Assembly: GCA_016705005.1 (NCBI GenBank)
Contig: JADIZB010000020.1
Span: 1-64,000 of the forward strand
Source: Bacteroidales bacterium
GTDB taxonomy: Bacteria > Bacteroidota > Bacteroidia > Bacteroidales > Lentimicrobiaceae
Length of the DNA stretch: 64,000 bases
Direction: 5' to 3'
Shown one piece after another: positions 17,974 through 27,329 of this stretch; position 1 is the stretch's first letter; each line of letters opens with the position of its first letter. The translations under genes and the position numbers were made by a program. The notes beneath the pieces were generated by a model. It had not been told where the DNA came from, ran no database searches, and was given only the letters and a program-made list of their open reading frames with translations.

Positions 17974-18993
17974 ATGCCAACTTATATTCTGGGAATCGAA
18001 TCGTCCTGTGATGATACTTCAGCAGCGGTGATCAAAGATAATGTTATACTTTCCAACATCATCGCCAATCAGCAGGTGCACGCCTCTTTCGGAGGGGTAG
18101 TGCCCGAACTTGCCTCCAGGGCGCATCAGCAGAACATCATTCCGGTAATTCATGAGGCGATCAGGCAGGCGGGCATCAGCAAGGAACAGCTGAATGCCGT
18201 TGCCTTTACCCGTGGTCCCGGTTTATTGGGTTCATTGCTCGTAGGAACCTCATTTGCCAAAGCATTTGCTTTTGCCATGGATATTCCACTGATCGAGATC
18301 GACCATATGGAGGCACATATTCTTGCTCATTTTATTCAGAATGAGGAAGGCTCGAAAATGCTACCTTCGTTTCCTTTTCTATGCCTGACAGTATCCGGAG
18401 GGCATACCCAGATTGTATTGGTGAGTGATTATTTCGACATGAAGGTGATTGGCCGCACCATCGACGATGCAGCCGGGGAGGCGTTCGACAAAGCAGCAAA
18501 GATTATGGGTCTTCCTTATCCCGGAGGGCCGCTGGTTGACAAATACGGGGCTGATGGCGATCCTCTGGCTTTTAAGTTTTCGAAACCGGCCATTCCGGGT
18601 CTGGATTACAGTTTCAGCGGCCTTAAAACATCTTTTCTTTATTTCCTGCGCGACAGACTAAAAGAGGATGCTGATTTCATTGAAAAGAACAAAGCCGATC
18701 TCTGTGCCTCTATTCAGCATTCCATTGTTAGTGTGTTGATAGCCAAACTGATGCTTGCCGTAAAACAGACCGGGATCAGTCAGGTTGCCATCGCTGGAGG
18801 GGTTTCTGCCAATTCAGCCCTTCGAAGGGCCATGGCCGGTTTACAGAATGAAGGAAAAATCACGGCCTTTATCCCTGAATTCAGATTCAGTACCGATAAT
18901 GCTGCCATGATTGCCATCGCCGGCCATTTCAGGTACCTCAACAGGGAATTCAGCGACCTGTCCATGTCGCCTTACTCAAGATCAAATTCATGA
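17974..18993 (+). CDS. tsaD: tRNA N6-adenosine threonylcarbamoyltransferase
   Basis: Transfers the threonylcarbamoyl group from TC-AMP to A37 of ANN-decoding tRNAs (t6A), working with TsaB, TsaC and TsaE. The 339-residue protein has the ASKHA fold and the invariant metal-binding HxxxH: His111 and His115 in IDHMEAHILAHF. ILGIESSCDDTS at the N-terminus, GGVVPELASRAH, TVSGGHTQIVLV and FSTDNAAMIAIAG near the end are all canonical. Length is normal. It is monocistronic and divergent from the TamB-like gene. Confidence 0.98.
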   Translation: MPTYILGIESSCDDTSAAVIKDNVILSNIIANQQVHASFGGVVPELASRAHQQNIIPVIHEAIRQAGISKEQLNAVAFTRGPGLLGSLLVGTSFAKAFAFAMDIPLIEIDHMEAHILAHFIQNEEGSKMLPSFPFLCLTVSGGHTQIVLVSDYFDMKVIGRTIDDAAGEAFDKAAKIMGLPYPGGPLVDKYGADGDPLAFKFSKPAIPGLDYSFSGLKTSFLYFLRDRLKEDADFIEKNKADLCASIQHSIVSVLIAKLMLAVKQTGISQVAIAGGVSANSALRRAMAGLQNEGKITAFIPEFRFSTDNAAMIAIAGHFRYLNREFSDLSMSPYSRSNS

Positions 18994-19028
18994 AAGTCAA
19001 GGGTATACCCTCTTAAAACAGGGAATCC

Positions 19029-19868
19029 TCAATTGAGCCTTATGAAACCCTGAACTTTGTTTTTTCTGACAACCCCGGCCTGTCTGTTTAAGGTGTAAGT
19101 CTGTTCTGCACTGATACCGGGGGGTAAGTTTTTCTGTATATAGTCATTCATCAGATAATCATACAGGTAGCCGGAATACTGAAATCCGATGTCCTTTAAC
19201 ACCCTGTAAACATCACTGGTTTTCAGGCTGTCGAGGGTATAGGAGTATTTTACTTCACCCGAAAAGGGGAAATACCGGAACCCACCGTCAAAATAGTCGG
19301 TGATGGTCTGTGAGGTGTACAAAATCCGGGTAGAAGTATCGTAATGGTTTACGCCCGATAACTCGAACCAGCTGTTGATGTTCAGCCCGGTTATGAAGAG
19401 TTCATAATTGTATAACTCTTCTTCACCGAAACTTACCTCGTCGCTGATTGAATCGAAAAACTCCTCAAACTGCAACTGGGCCAGATTCAGAATCAAAGCT
19501 TCATCAACTGAATTGACAAAATCATCTGCCATTGAGGAGGAGTATACACTGAATCCATAAGACTTCAGCCCGGCTGAAAGCCCGCTCATGTAGTTTGAAA
19601 ATACTGCAGAATCGTCGAGATGCTGAACCAGGGCACTATTGAAAAACAGTAAAGAGTCCTGAACAACAGCATCCAGACTGTCGAATTTTTCAACATCGGG
19701 GACTTTATAGGAATACTTATAACTGAAATCAGGTGCAAGCAGCAAAACGGAAACAGGCCCCCGGTTTCTGACAAATGATTTTGCCAGTCGCCTTTCAGGA
19801 CTACATGAGCTAAAAAGCAACAATGCTGTGGTAATCAGAGCAAGTAAAAGAAGGCGCCCGTCCTGCAT
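19029..19868 (-). CDS. hypothetical lipoprotein
   Basis: I do not recognise the family. The 279-residue protein has a lipoprotein signal: a hydrophobic stretch ending LLFSSC, with the lipobox Cys near residue 22. The mature part is mixed alpha/beta with no cysteine motif, no obvious catalytic signature and many aromatic residues (YNYELFITGLNINSWFELSG, YFDGGFRYFPFSG). It follows the flavodiiron gene on the same strand with a 22-bp gap, so the two are probably cotranscribed. It is probably anchored in the outer membrane or the periplasmic face of the inner membrane. Confidence 0.75.
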   Translation of the reverse strand: MQDGRLLLLALITTALLLFSSCSPERRLAKSFVRNRGPVSVLLLAPDFSYKYSYKVPDVEKFDSLDAVVQDSLLFFNSALVQHLDDSAVFSNYMSGLSAGLKSYGFSVYSSSMADDFVNSVDEALILNLAQLQFEEFFDSISDEVSFGEEELYNYELFITGLNINSWFELSGVNHYDTSTRILYTSQTITDYFDGGFRYFPFSGEVKYSYTLDSLKTSDVYRVLKDIGFQYSGYLYDYLMNDYIQKNLPPGISAEQTYTLNRQAGVVRKNKVQGFIRLN

Positions 19869-19890
19869 CTGGAATGTGAACTGTTTTTTA

Positions 19891-21120
19891 TTATGAACAC
19901 TCCGTTTCAGGAATCAGTTCCTGTTCGAGCAGAAGTTTGCCGAAATTGAACCCATAGGCATGGGCTTTCTCCAATTCCTCCTTATGCGGAGTAAATTTGA
20001 TAAACATATTGTCGCCCACTACTTTAAGTTTCAGGTTCGACAGGTTTGATTCAATCAACTTCAGCCCTTCGCCGCTCCATCCATAAGAGCCAAAAGCTCC
20101 GGCAAGTTTTCCCTTGTCGCGCATTGGGTTGATCAACGCAAACAACTGGTAAATCTGCAGAATTATGTTCTGGTTAATGATGGGTGACCCTACGATAATT
20201 CCTGATGCCCTTGTAAGTTCCGCATCTATTTCTCCGAAAGGAGTGTTTTCGATGTCACAGGTATAAACATCAATTTCGCCGGCATTTCTTATACCTTCAG
20301 CGATGGTTTCGGCAAGAATAGCCGTATTATGATACGCCGATACGTACGGAATAAATACCCTGCGTTTTTCACGTATTTTTAGTGCTTCAAGCGAAAGAGA
20401 TTCAGACTGTGCTACACGCTGTTTCCAGGTTGAACGCAGGATAGGCCCGTGACCGGTGCATATCTGATCAATTTCAAGGGGTTTGATCTTTTCGATCGCC
20501 TTAAGCAGGAATTTGCTGTAAGGTTTCAGGATCACATTGTAATAATAGAGAAACGCTTCGTCATAATCACCTGTGAGATCATCAAACATCAGTTCGTTGC
20601 AGAAGTGAGCTCCGAATGAATCGCAGGTAAACAGTAAACGGTCTTCAGGAAGATAAGTGTAGATTGAATCGGGCCAGTGAAGGTTCGGGGCACCAATGAA
20701 TTTAAGGGTTTTATTGCCCAGCGACAGGGTGTCACCATCCCTCACCTGCAGGTGCCTGAATTCATGACCCAGAATATCCTTCAGATACCTGATGGCATTG
20801 CCACTGCCCACTACCGTGGCATTCGGGGCAATTTCAAGCAAATCGTCAAGGCATCCCGAATGGTCGGGCTCTGTATGATTGACTACAATGTATTCAATGG
20901 ACAAAGGGTCGCATACCGACTTAATTTTATTGAGGTATGTTTCACTAAACTTGTTTTTGGCAGTGTCGATGACTGTTTTTTTATCCGCATCGATAAAATA
21001 GGAGTTATAGGTTGTGCCATATTCTGTCTCCATCACCACATCGAAGGTGACAATGTCATAATCGAGTATTCCTACCCATTTCACATCTTTGGTTACCTCA
21101 AGAACTTTATCGTCTTTCAT
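19891..21120 (-). CDS. flavodiiron protein (A-type flavoprotein, O2/NO reductase)
   Basis: Reduces O2 to water and/or NO to N2O in the cytoplasm; typical of anaerobes under oxidative or nitrosative exposure. The metallo-beta-lactamase-like domain (1-250) carries the complete diiron ligand set: His82, Glu84, Asp86 (NHTEPDHSG), His148 (PNLHWPD), Asp167 (FTCDSFGAH) and His224 (CTGHGPIL). The flavodoxin-like domain follows (about 255-405), with the FMN-loop region VFIPYVSAYHNTA and SYGWSGEG. At 409 residues it is the basic two-domain class without a rubredoxin or reductase extension. A separate rubredoxin partner is not in the window. Confidence 0.95.
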   Translation of the reverse strand: MKDDKVLEVTKDVKWVGILDYDIVTFDVVMETEYGTTYNSYFIDADKKTVIDTAKNKFSETYLNKIKSVCDPLSIEYIVVNHTEPDHSGCLDDLLEIAPNATVVGSGNAIRYLKDILGHEFRHLQVRDGDTLSLGNKTLKFIGAPNLHWPDSIYTYLPEDRLLFTCDSFGAHFCNELMFDDLTGDYDEAFLYYYNVILKPYSKFLLKAIEKIKPLEIDQICTGHGPILRSTWKQRVAQSESLSLEALKIREKRRVFIPYVSAYHNTAILAETIAEGIRNAGEIDVYTCDIENTPFGEIDAELTRASGIIVGSPIINQNIILQIYQLFALINPMRDKGKLAGAFGSYGWSGEGLKLIESNLSNLKLKVVGDNMFIKFTPHKEELEKAHAYGFNFGKLLLEQELIPETECS

Positions 21121-21147
21121 TTCTTTTGATGGTAAATTGTTAATAGA

Positions 21148-23826
21148 TTAGAATTCGAGTGTCATCTGAACAGCATCATCGTCGATGGGTGGTTTACGAT
21201 CCTTGGCGGGAAGTTCAACGGTATTTTCAGTCTCAGGTTCCGGAATTTCTTCAACTACCTGAACCTCTGTATCTTCTTCAGGCTGGTAGGGGAGGGGATC
21301 AAGCATTTTGATCTTCTTTACAGCAAAAGTGGTCAGACGTTTGCCTTTCGCTTTGTGGCTCTTAACATCGATGAATTCTGAAGCAGTTACTTCTTCATCA
21401 TCGATAACCCTGTTGTTGATTTTATCGTCAAAAATAACCAGGAATCTTGGCAACCAATCTGCCGATACCTGTATCAGTTTTGATGCAGCGTCTTCTCCAA
21501 TAAAATCGGTCTTTTTATCCGTGATTTCAACCTGGAACCGTTTCAGGTAATAAAATTCCTTTTCAGCATGGTAATAAACAACACTCAATGGTTTCTTTTC
21601 ATTGAATTTCTCAATAATGAGAAGGTCCTCATCAAAATGGTTGGATATGTCGAAGTTGAAAAGCCTGTAGTGCCCCGACTGCATAATGGTAAGGATTTTA
21701 TCGTCACCGGCAAATGCACCCAGCAGGCGTCCACGTCCCTCGGTATTCAGGCGCCTGATAGAATCGTCAAACCAAATGTCGCGTGCTCCCAGTGTAGATA
21801 CACCGGCTTCTTCCTGGCTGATCTTCTTTACAGCATATTTCGTCAGTATATTCCCCTGCGAGTTCCTACCTTTAATTGTCAGTTCACCGAAATTGAAGTC
21901 AAAGACCGGCTTCTTGAGCTTTGGCCTGGGCTTGAGCGCAACCCTGATAATTTCAGCCTCACCGTTGGGATTAGCGGTAAAATATAACACTTTCGACCCT
22001 TTGGTACCTTTGGTGAGATTGTATTCCTTGTCGCGTGTAACACCTACCACGGCGAATCGCTTAACGTAAACACCCCCTGTTTTTCCGTCCTGATAGGCAA
22101 GATTGTATATGGTGCGTTCATCATTTTTCCGGAAAACATCAATGTGAATCACCTGTTCGCCAACAAATACCTTTTCAGCCACCTTTGTTACAATAACCGT
22201 CCCGTCTTCTCTGAAAACAATGATATCATCGATGTCGGAGCAATCGCAAACGAATTCATCTTTCTTAAGCCCTGTGCCGGCAAACCCTTCAACCCTGTTT
22301 ACGTAGAGTTTCTGGTTGGCAGCTGCAACCATTACGGCTTCGATGTTGTCAAAACTCCTCAGTTCTGTCCGCCTGTCCTTGTTTTTCCCATATTTCCGTT
22401 TGATGTTCCGGAAATACTCAATGGCATATTCTGTCAGATTTTCGAGGTAATGCTCCACCTGGGCTTTTTCGTCGCTCAGGTTTCGCATCAGTTCGTCAGC
22501 CTTGAACGAATTGAATTTAGAAATCCGTTTGATTTTAATTTCAGTCAGCCGAAGGATGTCATCGGTGACGATCTCACGGTAAAACTGTGGCTTATAGGGT
22601 TCAAGGCATTTGTCGATGGTAGATATCACCTCTTCCCAGCTACCGCACTCTTCAATGTTATGATAAATCCTGTTTTCAATAAAAATCTTTTCAAGCGAAG
22701 CATACAACAGGTTTTCCATCAGTTCCTGCCTTCTGATGTTCAGTTCGGTTTTCAGCAGTTCTACGGTACTCCTCGTCGACTCGCGGAGTATGTCTTTTAC
22801 GCTGCTGAATTTTGGCTTTCCGTCCTGGATAACACAGTTATTGGGCGAAATGGAGATTTCACAATCGGTGAAAGCATACAGGGCATCGATGGTGGTGTCG
22901 GGCGACACCCCGGGGGTCAGGTGAATCAGTATTTCAACGGTGCTGGCCGTATTGTCATCGATCTTCCTGATCTTGATTTTGCCTTTCTCACTGGCTGCCA
23001 CAATGCTGTCGATCAGCCCTCCTGTGGTTGTTCCGAATGGTATTTCGGTGATAACCAGCGTCTTTTTGTCCAGCTGATTGATTTTTGCCCTAAGCCTGAC
23101 TTTACCGCCTCTCAGCCCTTCGTTGTACCTTGAGCAATCGGCCAGACCTCCGGTAGGGAAATCGGGAAGCAGATCGAAATCCTTCTCCTGAAGAATCCGT
23201 ATGGAAGCATCAATCAGTTCATTAAAATTATGTGGAAGAATCTTTGATGCAAGCCCCACCGCAATGCCTTCGACACCCTGTGCGAGCAGCAGGGGGAATT
23301 TAACAGGAAGGGTAACGGGTTCCTTGTTACGACCATCGTACGATAATTTCCAGCGGGTTGTCTTTGGATTAAAAACAACCTCAATGGCGAACTTGCTAAG
23401 CCGGGCTTCGATATAACGTGGAGCCGCCGCATTGTCACCTGTATGAATATTCCCCCAGTTTCCCTGGGTGTCGATCAGCAGGTCTTTCTGACCCAATTGT
23501 ACAAGGGCGTCACCTATGGAAGCATCACCGTGCGGGTGATATTTCATGGTGTGCCCGATGATGTTCGCTACTTTGTTGTAACGTCCGTCATCCAGCTCAT
23601 CCATGGCATGAAGCAATCTCCGCTGAACAGGTTTGAGTCCATCAAGCACTTCCGGAACAGCCCGCTCCAGAATAACATAAGATGCATAATCCAGAAACCA
23701 GGACTGGTACATTCCGGAAAGCTGGATGGTTTTATGAAGTTCTCCTGCTTCTGTATCAGGTTGAACTTCCGGCAAATCTTCAGGCTGAATTTCTTCGTTA
23801 CCGTTGATATTTATATTCTCTTCCAT
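21148..23826 (-). CDS. parC: DNA gyrase/topoisomerase IV subunit A
   Basis: The cleavage subunit of a type IIA topoisomerase, most like topoisomerase IV subunit A. It is 892 residues long. The catalytic tyrosine is Tyr138 in AAPRYIEARLS, preceded by the YHPHGDASIGDALVQ winged-helix region. The C-terminal beta-pinwheel (about 500-830) is divergent and lacks the gyrase GQRGGKG box, favouring topoisomerase IV over gyrase. The tail (830-892) is acidic and low-complexity. Bacteroidota usually place parE elsewhere or nearby; no parE is present in the window. It lies 27 bp upstream of the flavodiiron gene on the same strand, possibly cotranscribed. Confidence 0.93.
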   Translation of the reverse strand: MEENININGNEEIQPEDLPEVQPDTEAGELHKTIQLSGMYQSWFLDYASYVILERAVPEVLDGLKPVQRRLLHAMDELDDGRYNKVANIIGHTMKYHPHGDASIGDALVQLGQKDLLIDTQGNWGNIHTGDNAAAPRYIEARLSKFAIEVVFNPKTTRWKLSYDGRNKEPVTLPVKFPLLLAQGVEGIAVGLASKILPHNFNELIDASIRILQEKDFDLLPDFPTGGLADCSRYNEGLRGGKVRLRAKINQLDKKTLVITEIPFGTTTGGLIDSIVAASEKGKIKIRKIDDNTASTVEILIHLTPGVSPDTTIDALYAFTDCEISISPNNCVIQDGKPKFSSVKDILRESTRSTVELLKTELNIRRQELMENLLYASLEKIFIENRIYHNIEECGSWEEVISTIDKCLEPYKPQFYREIVTDDILRLTEIKIKRISKFNSFKADELMRNLSDEKAQVEHYLENLTEYAIEYFRNIKRKYGKNKDRRTELRSFDNIEAVMVAAANQKLYVNRVEGFAGTGLKKDEFVCDCSDIDDIIVFREDGTVIVTKVAEKVFVGEQVIHIDVFRKNDERTIYNLAYQDGKTGGVYVKRFAVVGVTRDKEYNLTKGTKGSKVLYFTANPNGEAEIIRVALKPRPKLKKPVFDFNFGELTIKGRNSQGNILTKYAVKKISQEEAGVSTLGARDIWFDDSIRRLNTEGRGRLLGAFAGDDKILTIMQSGHYRLFNFDISNHFDEDLLIIEKFNEKKPLSVVYYHAEKEFYYLKRFQVEITDKKTDFIGEDAASKLIQVSADWLPRFLVIFDDKINNRVIDDEEVTASEFIDVKSHKAKGKRLTTFAVKKIKMLDPLPYQPEEDTEVQVVEEIPEPETENTVELPAKDRKPPIDDDAVQMTLEF

Positions 23827-23861
23827 TATTCAGATTGCGCAAAGCGCACGTTTATAGCCTG

Positions 23862-25931
23862 TTATGTATTTGCTGCAGGATTACTTCTTCCGAAAAATCT
23901 CAATAACAATACTTCGGCAATGATACTGAAAAGTGCGATGATAATAAACCATTGCCAAAGTCTTTTACCGGAGCTTTTTTCAGCAATGATATCATTGAGT
24001 GGTTTTGGTCCTGCCTCAAGGATTTCATAATTGACGTTGTTTTCGGTGAATTTCTGCAGTGTTTCTTCACTCGCCGGAATGAGTTTTGATTCATCCCGGT
24101 TAAAATTGAAAGCCAGTAAGGTCACATTTTCTTTGCCACCCGATACCCTGAAAATCCCGGCTTCCTTTATCTGGTCGTTAATAAAAATCATACTCTGACC
24201 ATCGAGTCGCCGGTATTCAGGAATGAATTCTGAAGTCCCGTCGGTCCCTGAGACCCTGAAAACATTGTCTTCGGCTGGCTTGAGGTTTCCCAGGCTGATG
24301 CCTCCGTGAGTTCCCGTGTAATGCATCATCGGCAGTACATTTTCACTTCTGAAAGCAATATTGAGCATGGCCGGGACAAACAATGCATGCCGGGGCCAGT
24401 TACCTGCTCTGTCATTTATCGGAACTGCACTCAGGTATATCTTCCCGCCATTCAGGTTTTGGGCAATCAGTAAAGCATCGCCATTGCCCAGGCCCAACAG
24501 TGTTTCTGCACTTCCTTTGCTGGTTGCCGACAGTCTGAAATGACGGTTAACAACGGGCAGATCAGTATTATCAGGATCAAGTCCGCTTTTTTCAAATACA
24601 TCACTGAAAACAGGGTGCCTTGTATTTACTACTGAAACTTTGACTGCAGCAGAATCAGAGCCTGTGATCAGGTCGGTACCCAATGCTGACAAAAGTTGAT
24701 TTATCTGGCTTATTCCGGCATCCTGCGCAGGAAAGATCAGCAGGCTGCCACCCCTTGAAACGAAGCCGGTGAATTCCTGAATGGCTCCAGACGTTATTGT
24801 TTTCAGGTCATTCAGGATAACGAGCCGGTACTCTGATAATGCCGAGTAATCGGTTTTGCCGGATGAAACCTGGCTAAACCCGATCACTGAATCAAGATCA
24901 AAAACAGATTTCAGGTAGGGATTTTCGTCCCGGCCATTGATGGCAAGTACCGGAATCTTTTCAGAAACTCTGAACACAAAATAAAAGATATCATCGTAAG
25001 TAACCGGATAGTCACTGATTTCGACCATTCCTTGCATGGTGCCAGGTTCAGGACTGGTAAAAGGCAACCTGACTTCCGATACACCACGGGCTTTGATTCC
25101 CAGGGCAGCAACAGCCCGTTGACGGCCGTTGATCACCAGTTTTACCGGTATTTTTTCCAGGTCGTCATCCGAAGAATTCCGGATCCTGACATTCAGCACT
25201 GAGGTATGATTCAGTTGAACTACCGGATTATCGAACCAGCAGGAATCAATGTACAGGTTACGGGCTCCGGCCGGATGAAGGGGTACAAGGGAAAAGGCTA
25301 TGCCTTTGGTTTCATCGGGAAGTTCTGACATCACAGTGCTTTGCTGGAAATCGGAAATGATGTAGGCGGATTTTGAAACGGAACGGTTGGAAGTAAGGAT
25401 TTCATTTTGTCGGGAGCTGATCTGAGCCAGTGTTTTCACTGCAGGTGACAGGCTGACATCTGGCAGCATTTCGAGGAACTCTTCCCTGGTTACAAGGCGC
25501 TGATGGCGTCCTTCAAAATCATTGGTTAGCAACTGGAAAAGATCATCGGCCTTGTATGCGGAAGCAATTTCTGCCGCTTTTGTTTTCGCCTCATCAAGCA
25601 GCCGTCCATGGGCACCAGCCGTTTCCATGCTGAAAGAATTATCCACAAAAATGCTGACAACACTGATTTGTCCTGATAACGACTTCCTGGCCGAAGGTAT
25701 ATATGGCTGGGCAAAGGCAAATACAAGGGCAGATACAGCCAGTATTCTGGTGATCAGAACAAGTATATGCAACAGTTGCGACTGCTTCTGCGTTTTTTGC
25801 TGCAACTCCTTCAAAAAGCTTACATTGCTGAAGTAGACTCTCCGGTATTTTCTGAAATTGAAGAGATGGATAGCAACTGGTATCAGCACCGCCAGGAGGG
25901 CAAACAGAATGTTGGGGTTAATAAACTGCAT
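23862..25931 (-). CDS. BatA-domain membrane protein with VWA-like region
   Basis: A 689-residue inner-membrane protein. It starts with the BatA/aerotolerance-regulator N-terminal domain: one membrane segment, then HLFNFRKYRRVYFSNVSFLK, then a second hydrophobic segment at 58-77. A von Willebrand A-like region follows, with a MIDAS-type DNSFSM (DxSxS). The middle (about 230-640) is beta-rich and extracytoplasmic. A last membrane segment lies near the C-terminus (LWQWFIIIALFSIIAEVLLL). Its exact role is unknown; related proteins sit in Bat or MoxR loci, which are absent here. A promoter-like TAATTTTGCA lies upstream. It precedes parC by 35 bp. Confidence 0.85.
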   Translation of the reverse strand: MQFINPNILFALLAVLIPVAIHLFNFRKYRRVYFSNVSFLKELQQKTQKQSQLLHILVLITRILAVSALVFAFAQPYIPSARKSLSGQISVVSIFVDNSFSMETAGAHGRLLDEAKTKAAEIASAYKADDLFQLLTNDFEGRHQRLVTREEFLEMLPDVSLSPAVKTLAQISSRQNEILTSNRSVSKSAYIISDFQQSTVMSELPDETKGIAFSLVPLHPAGARNLYIDSCWFDNPVVQLNHTSVLNVRIRNSSDDDLEKIPVKLVINGRQRAVAALGIKARGVSEVRLPFTSPEPGTMQGMVEISDYPVTYDDIFYFVFRVSEKIPVLAINGRDENPYLKSVFDLDSVIGFSQVSSGKTDYSALSEYRLVILNDLKTITSGAIQEFTGFVSRGGSLLIFPAQDAGISQINQLLSALGTDLITGSDSAAVKVSVVNTRHPVFSDVFEKSGLDPDNTDLPVVNRHFRLSATSKGSAETLLGLGNGDALLIAQNLNGGKIYLSAVPINDRAGNWPRHALFVPAMLNIAFRSENVLPMMHYTGTHGGISLGNLKPAEDNVFRVSGTDGTSEFIPEYRRLDGQSMIFINDQIKEAGIFRVSGGKENVTLLAFNFNRDESKLIPASEETLQKFTENNVNYEILEAGPKPLNDIIAEKSSGKRLWQWFIIIALFSIIAEVLLLRFFGRSNPAANT

Positions 25932-25966
25932 AATTGCGCTGAGGAACGACTTTTTTCATCTCCCTG

Positions 25967-25974
25967 CAAAATTA
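25967..25974 (-). promoter_or_regulatory. -7 element of the BatA-domain gene
   Basis: TAATTTTG followed by CA on the minus strand; exact TAnnTTTG. It predicts a leader of about 30 nt. No TTTG is found at the correct upstream distance. Confidence 0.5.
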
Positions 25975-26024
25975 AACAAATCCCCTTAGTAATAGGAATA
26001 CCATTATAACGGATTGAAAAAAAA

Positions 26025-26044
26025 GCCCGGCTTTACAGTCGGGC
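26025..26044 (-). terminator. intrinsic terminator after ferritin-like gene 1
   Basis: GCCCG (26025-26029) pairs with CGGGC (26040-26044). On the minus strand it is followed by TTTTTTTT. It lies 27 bp past the stop at 26071. Confidence 0.85.
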
Positions 26045-26070
26045 CAGGCAGAATATCAGGAAAATTAATA

Positions 26071-26523
26071 TTAACAAAGCAAAAGTGATTCGTTGTACTC
26101 TATTTCGAATCCGCGTTTGTGTTTGGCTTCTTCATTGGCCAGTGATCTGAATACCAGTTGAATTTCATCATTCGGGGTTTTCGAAGCCAGATCCAGGTAC
26201 AGTTTAAACGCTGCCCTGACTTTGCGCATTGCCATGACCAGGGCTTCGGAGTATTGCAGGTCCCTTGTATTTTTCAGGTCAATCACATAATCACTCACCC
26301 TGAGATCTTCCATTTGTTCCTCGGTTATTTCAAGCGGACCGATTTCCCTCACTTTAGTAAGTCGCACCATATAGGCAAATTCTTCACGGGCATATGTTTC
26401 AAAAACCCGTTTCATTTTTGAATTGCGCGCCTGTTGTGAAAGGCGGATAAAGAAGTCTGCTGTTTCCTGCGCTGATCTGATAGCGAAATGCAGGATCTCA
26501 TCAACCGAGTTAAATCTGTTCAT
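26071..26523 (-). CDS. ferritin-like/rubrerythrin-type protein with incomplete diiron site
   Basis: A 150-residue four-helix ferritin-like protein that aligns end to end, without internal gaps, with the next gene upstream (26672-27127). In that paralogue the expected ligands are Glu20, Glu48, His51, Glu102, Glu132 and His135. Here Glu20, Glu48, Glu132 and His135 are kept, but position 51 is Tyr (REEFAYMVRL) and position 102 is Val (RKVRAAFKLY). Two of six ligands are therefore lost, so normal ferroxidase or peroxidase activity is doubtful; it may be structural, a regulator, or a partner subunit of the paralogue. The pair is on one strand, separated by 148 bp, each with its own terminator. Confidence 0.85.
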   Translation of the reverse strand: MNRFNSVDEILHFAIRSAQETADFFIRLSQQARNSKMKRVFETYAREEFAYMVRLTKVREIGPLEITEEQMEDLRVSDYVIDLKNTRDLQYSEALVMAMRKVRAAFKLYLDLASKTPNDEIQLVFRSLANEEAKHKRGFEIEYNESLLLC

Positions 26524-26626
26524 AGGGATATCGGGTTTAAGGTTCTTTCAGGACAATAATTTCAGGGAATAAAAATGATATACTGTTAATCCGGTTTTTT
26601 CAGAAAAGTAATCTCCAGGAATAAAA

Positions 26627-26651
26627 AAAGCCCATCCGGAGGGTGGGCTTT
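26627..26651 (-). terminator. intrinsic terminator after ferritin-like gene 2
   Basis: AAGCCCA (from 26628) pairs with TGGGCTT (to 26650) across a 9-nt loop. On the minus strand it runs into TTTTTTT. It separates the two paralogous genes. Confidence 0.85.
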
Positions 26652-26671
26652 AAAAATTTCATCATTTTTCT

Positions 26672-27127
26672 TTAATTTTCCCTGAGTATATTCTCATCGT
26701 ATTCAATCTCAAATCTCAGTTTGTGTCTTGCTTCTTCCTGCGCCAGTGAATTAAAAACATCTTTCATCTCATTGCTGACCGCCAGGGAGGCAAGGTCAAG
26801 ATAAAGACGGAATGCGGCCTTTTCTTTTTTCATTGCAAGTACCAATGCGTCGGCATAAGTCATTTGAGGGCCGGGATAGACGTCAACCAGGTAGTCGCTG
26901 ATCTTAAGATCGCTGATCTGTTCAGCCGGAATTTCAAAAATGCCCTGTTCCCTGATTTTCATCAGCCTGGCCTTGTGATTCATCTCTTCATGGGCATATT
27001 GATTGAAAACCTGCTTCATCTCGGTGTTCATTGATTGGTTCGAAAGCCTTGAATAAAAATCTACGGCTTCCTGCTCTGCATTCACGGCAAAAATCAGGAT
27101 TTCATCAACGGTGGAAAATGGTTTCAT
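26672..27127 (-). CDS. ferritin-like/rubrerythrin-type diiron protein
   Basis: A 151-residue four-helix protein of the ferritin-like superfamily, comparable to the erythrin half of rubrerythrin; no rubredoxin domain. The six diiron ligands are all visible: Glu20 (NAEQEAVDFY), Glu48 and His51 (HEEMNHKARL), Glu102 (KKEKAAFRLY), Glu132 and His135 (EEARHKLRFE). It probably detoxifies peroxide or handles iron in an oxygen-sensitive cell. A TATTTTTGC promoter-like element lies 30 bp upstream (27157-27164). Downstream lies a close paralogue that has lost two ligands. Confidence 0.88.
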   Translation of the reverse strand: MKPFSTVDEILIFAVNAEQEAVDFYSRLSNQSMNTEMKQVFNQYAHEEMNHKARLMKIREQGIFEIPAEQISDLKISDYLVDVYPGPQMTYADALVLAMKKEKAAFRLYLDLASLAVSNEMKDVFNSLAQEEARHKLRFEIEYDENILREN

Positions 27128-27156
27128 GGTGTTGGCAGTGTTTTTAAGTGTTTCAG

Positions 27157-27164
27157 CAAAAATA
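27157..27164 (-). promoter_or_regulatory. -7 element of ferritin-like gene 2
   Basis: TATTTTTG on the minus strand matches TAnnTTTG and is followed by CT. It predicts a leader of about 23 nt. No clear -33 TTTG was found. Confidence 0.45.
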
Positions 27165-27275
27165 AAAATTTATTATCATTTCTTATTTCTTTTCGAATGA
27201 TTTGCTTTCGCCGGTTTTTTTGAATTTCCCCTGCTGAAGTATATTTCCTGTAATGAAAAAAGTAACCATAAAAAA

Positions 27276-27295
27276 GCCCCGGCATTTGCCGGGGC
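27276..27295 (-). terminator. gdhA terminator
   Basis: GCCCCGGC (27276-27283) pairs with GCCGGGGC (27288-27295) over an ATTT loop. On the minus strand TTTTTT follows. A strong intrinsic terminator, 35 bp after the gdhA stop. Confidence 0.92.
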
Positions 27296-27329
27296 AGGGT
27301 TATCCAACATAGCATATGTCGGGGAAATA

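Noticed and set aside
22144..23133. A 329-codon frame antisense to parC
   Set aside because: Fully inside parC on the other strand, no recognisable domain, composition of a shadow frame.
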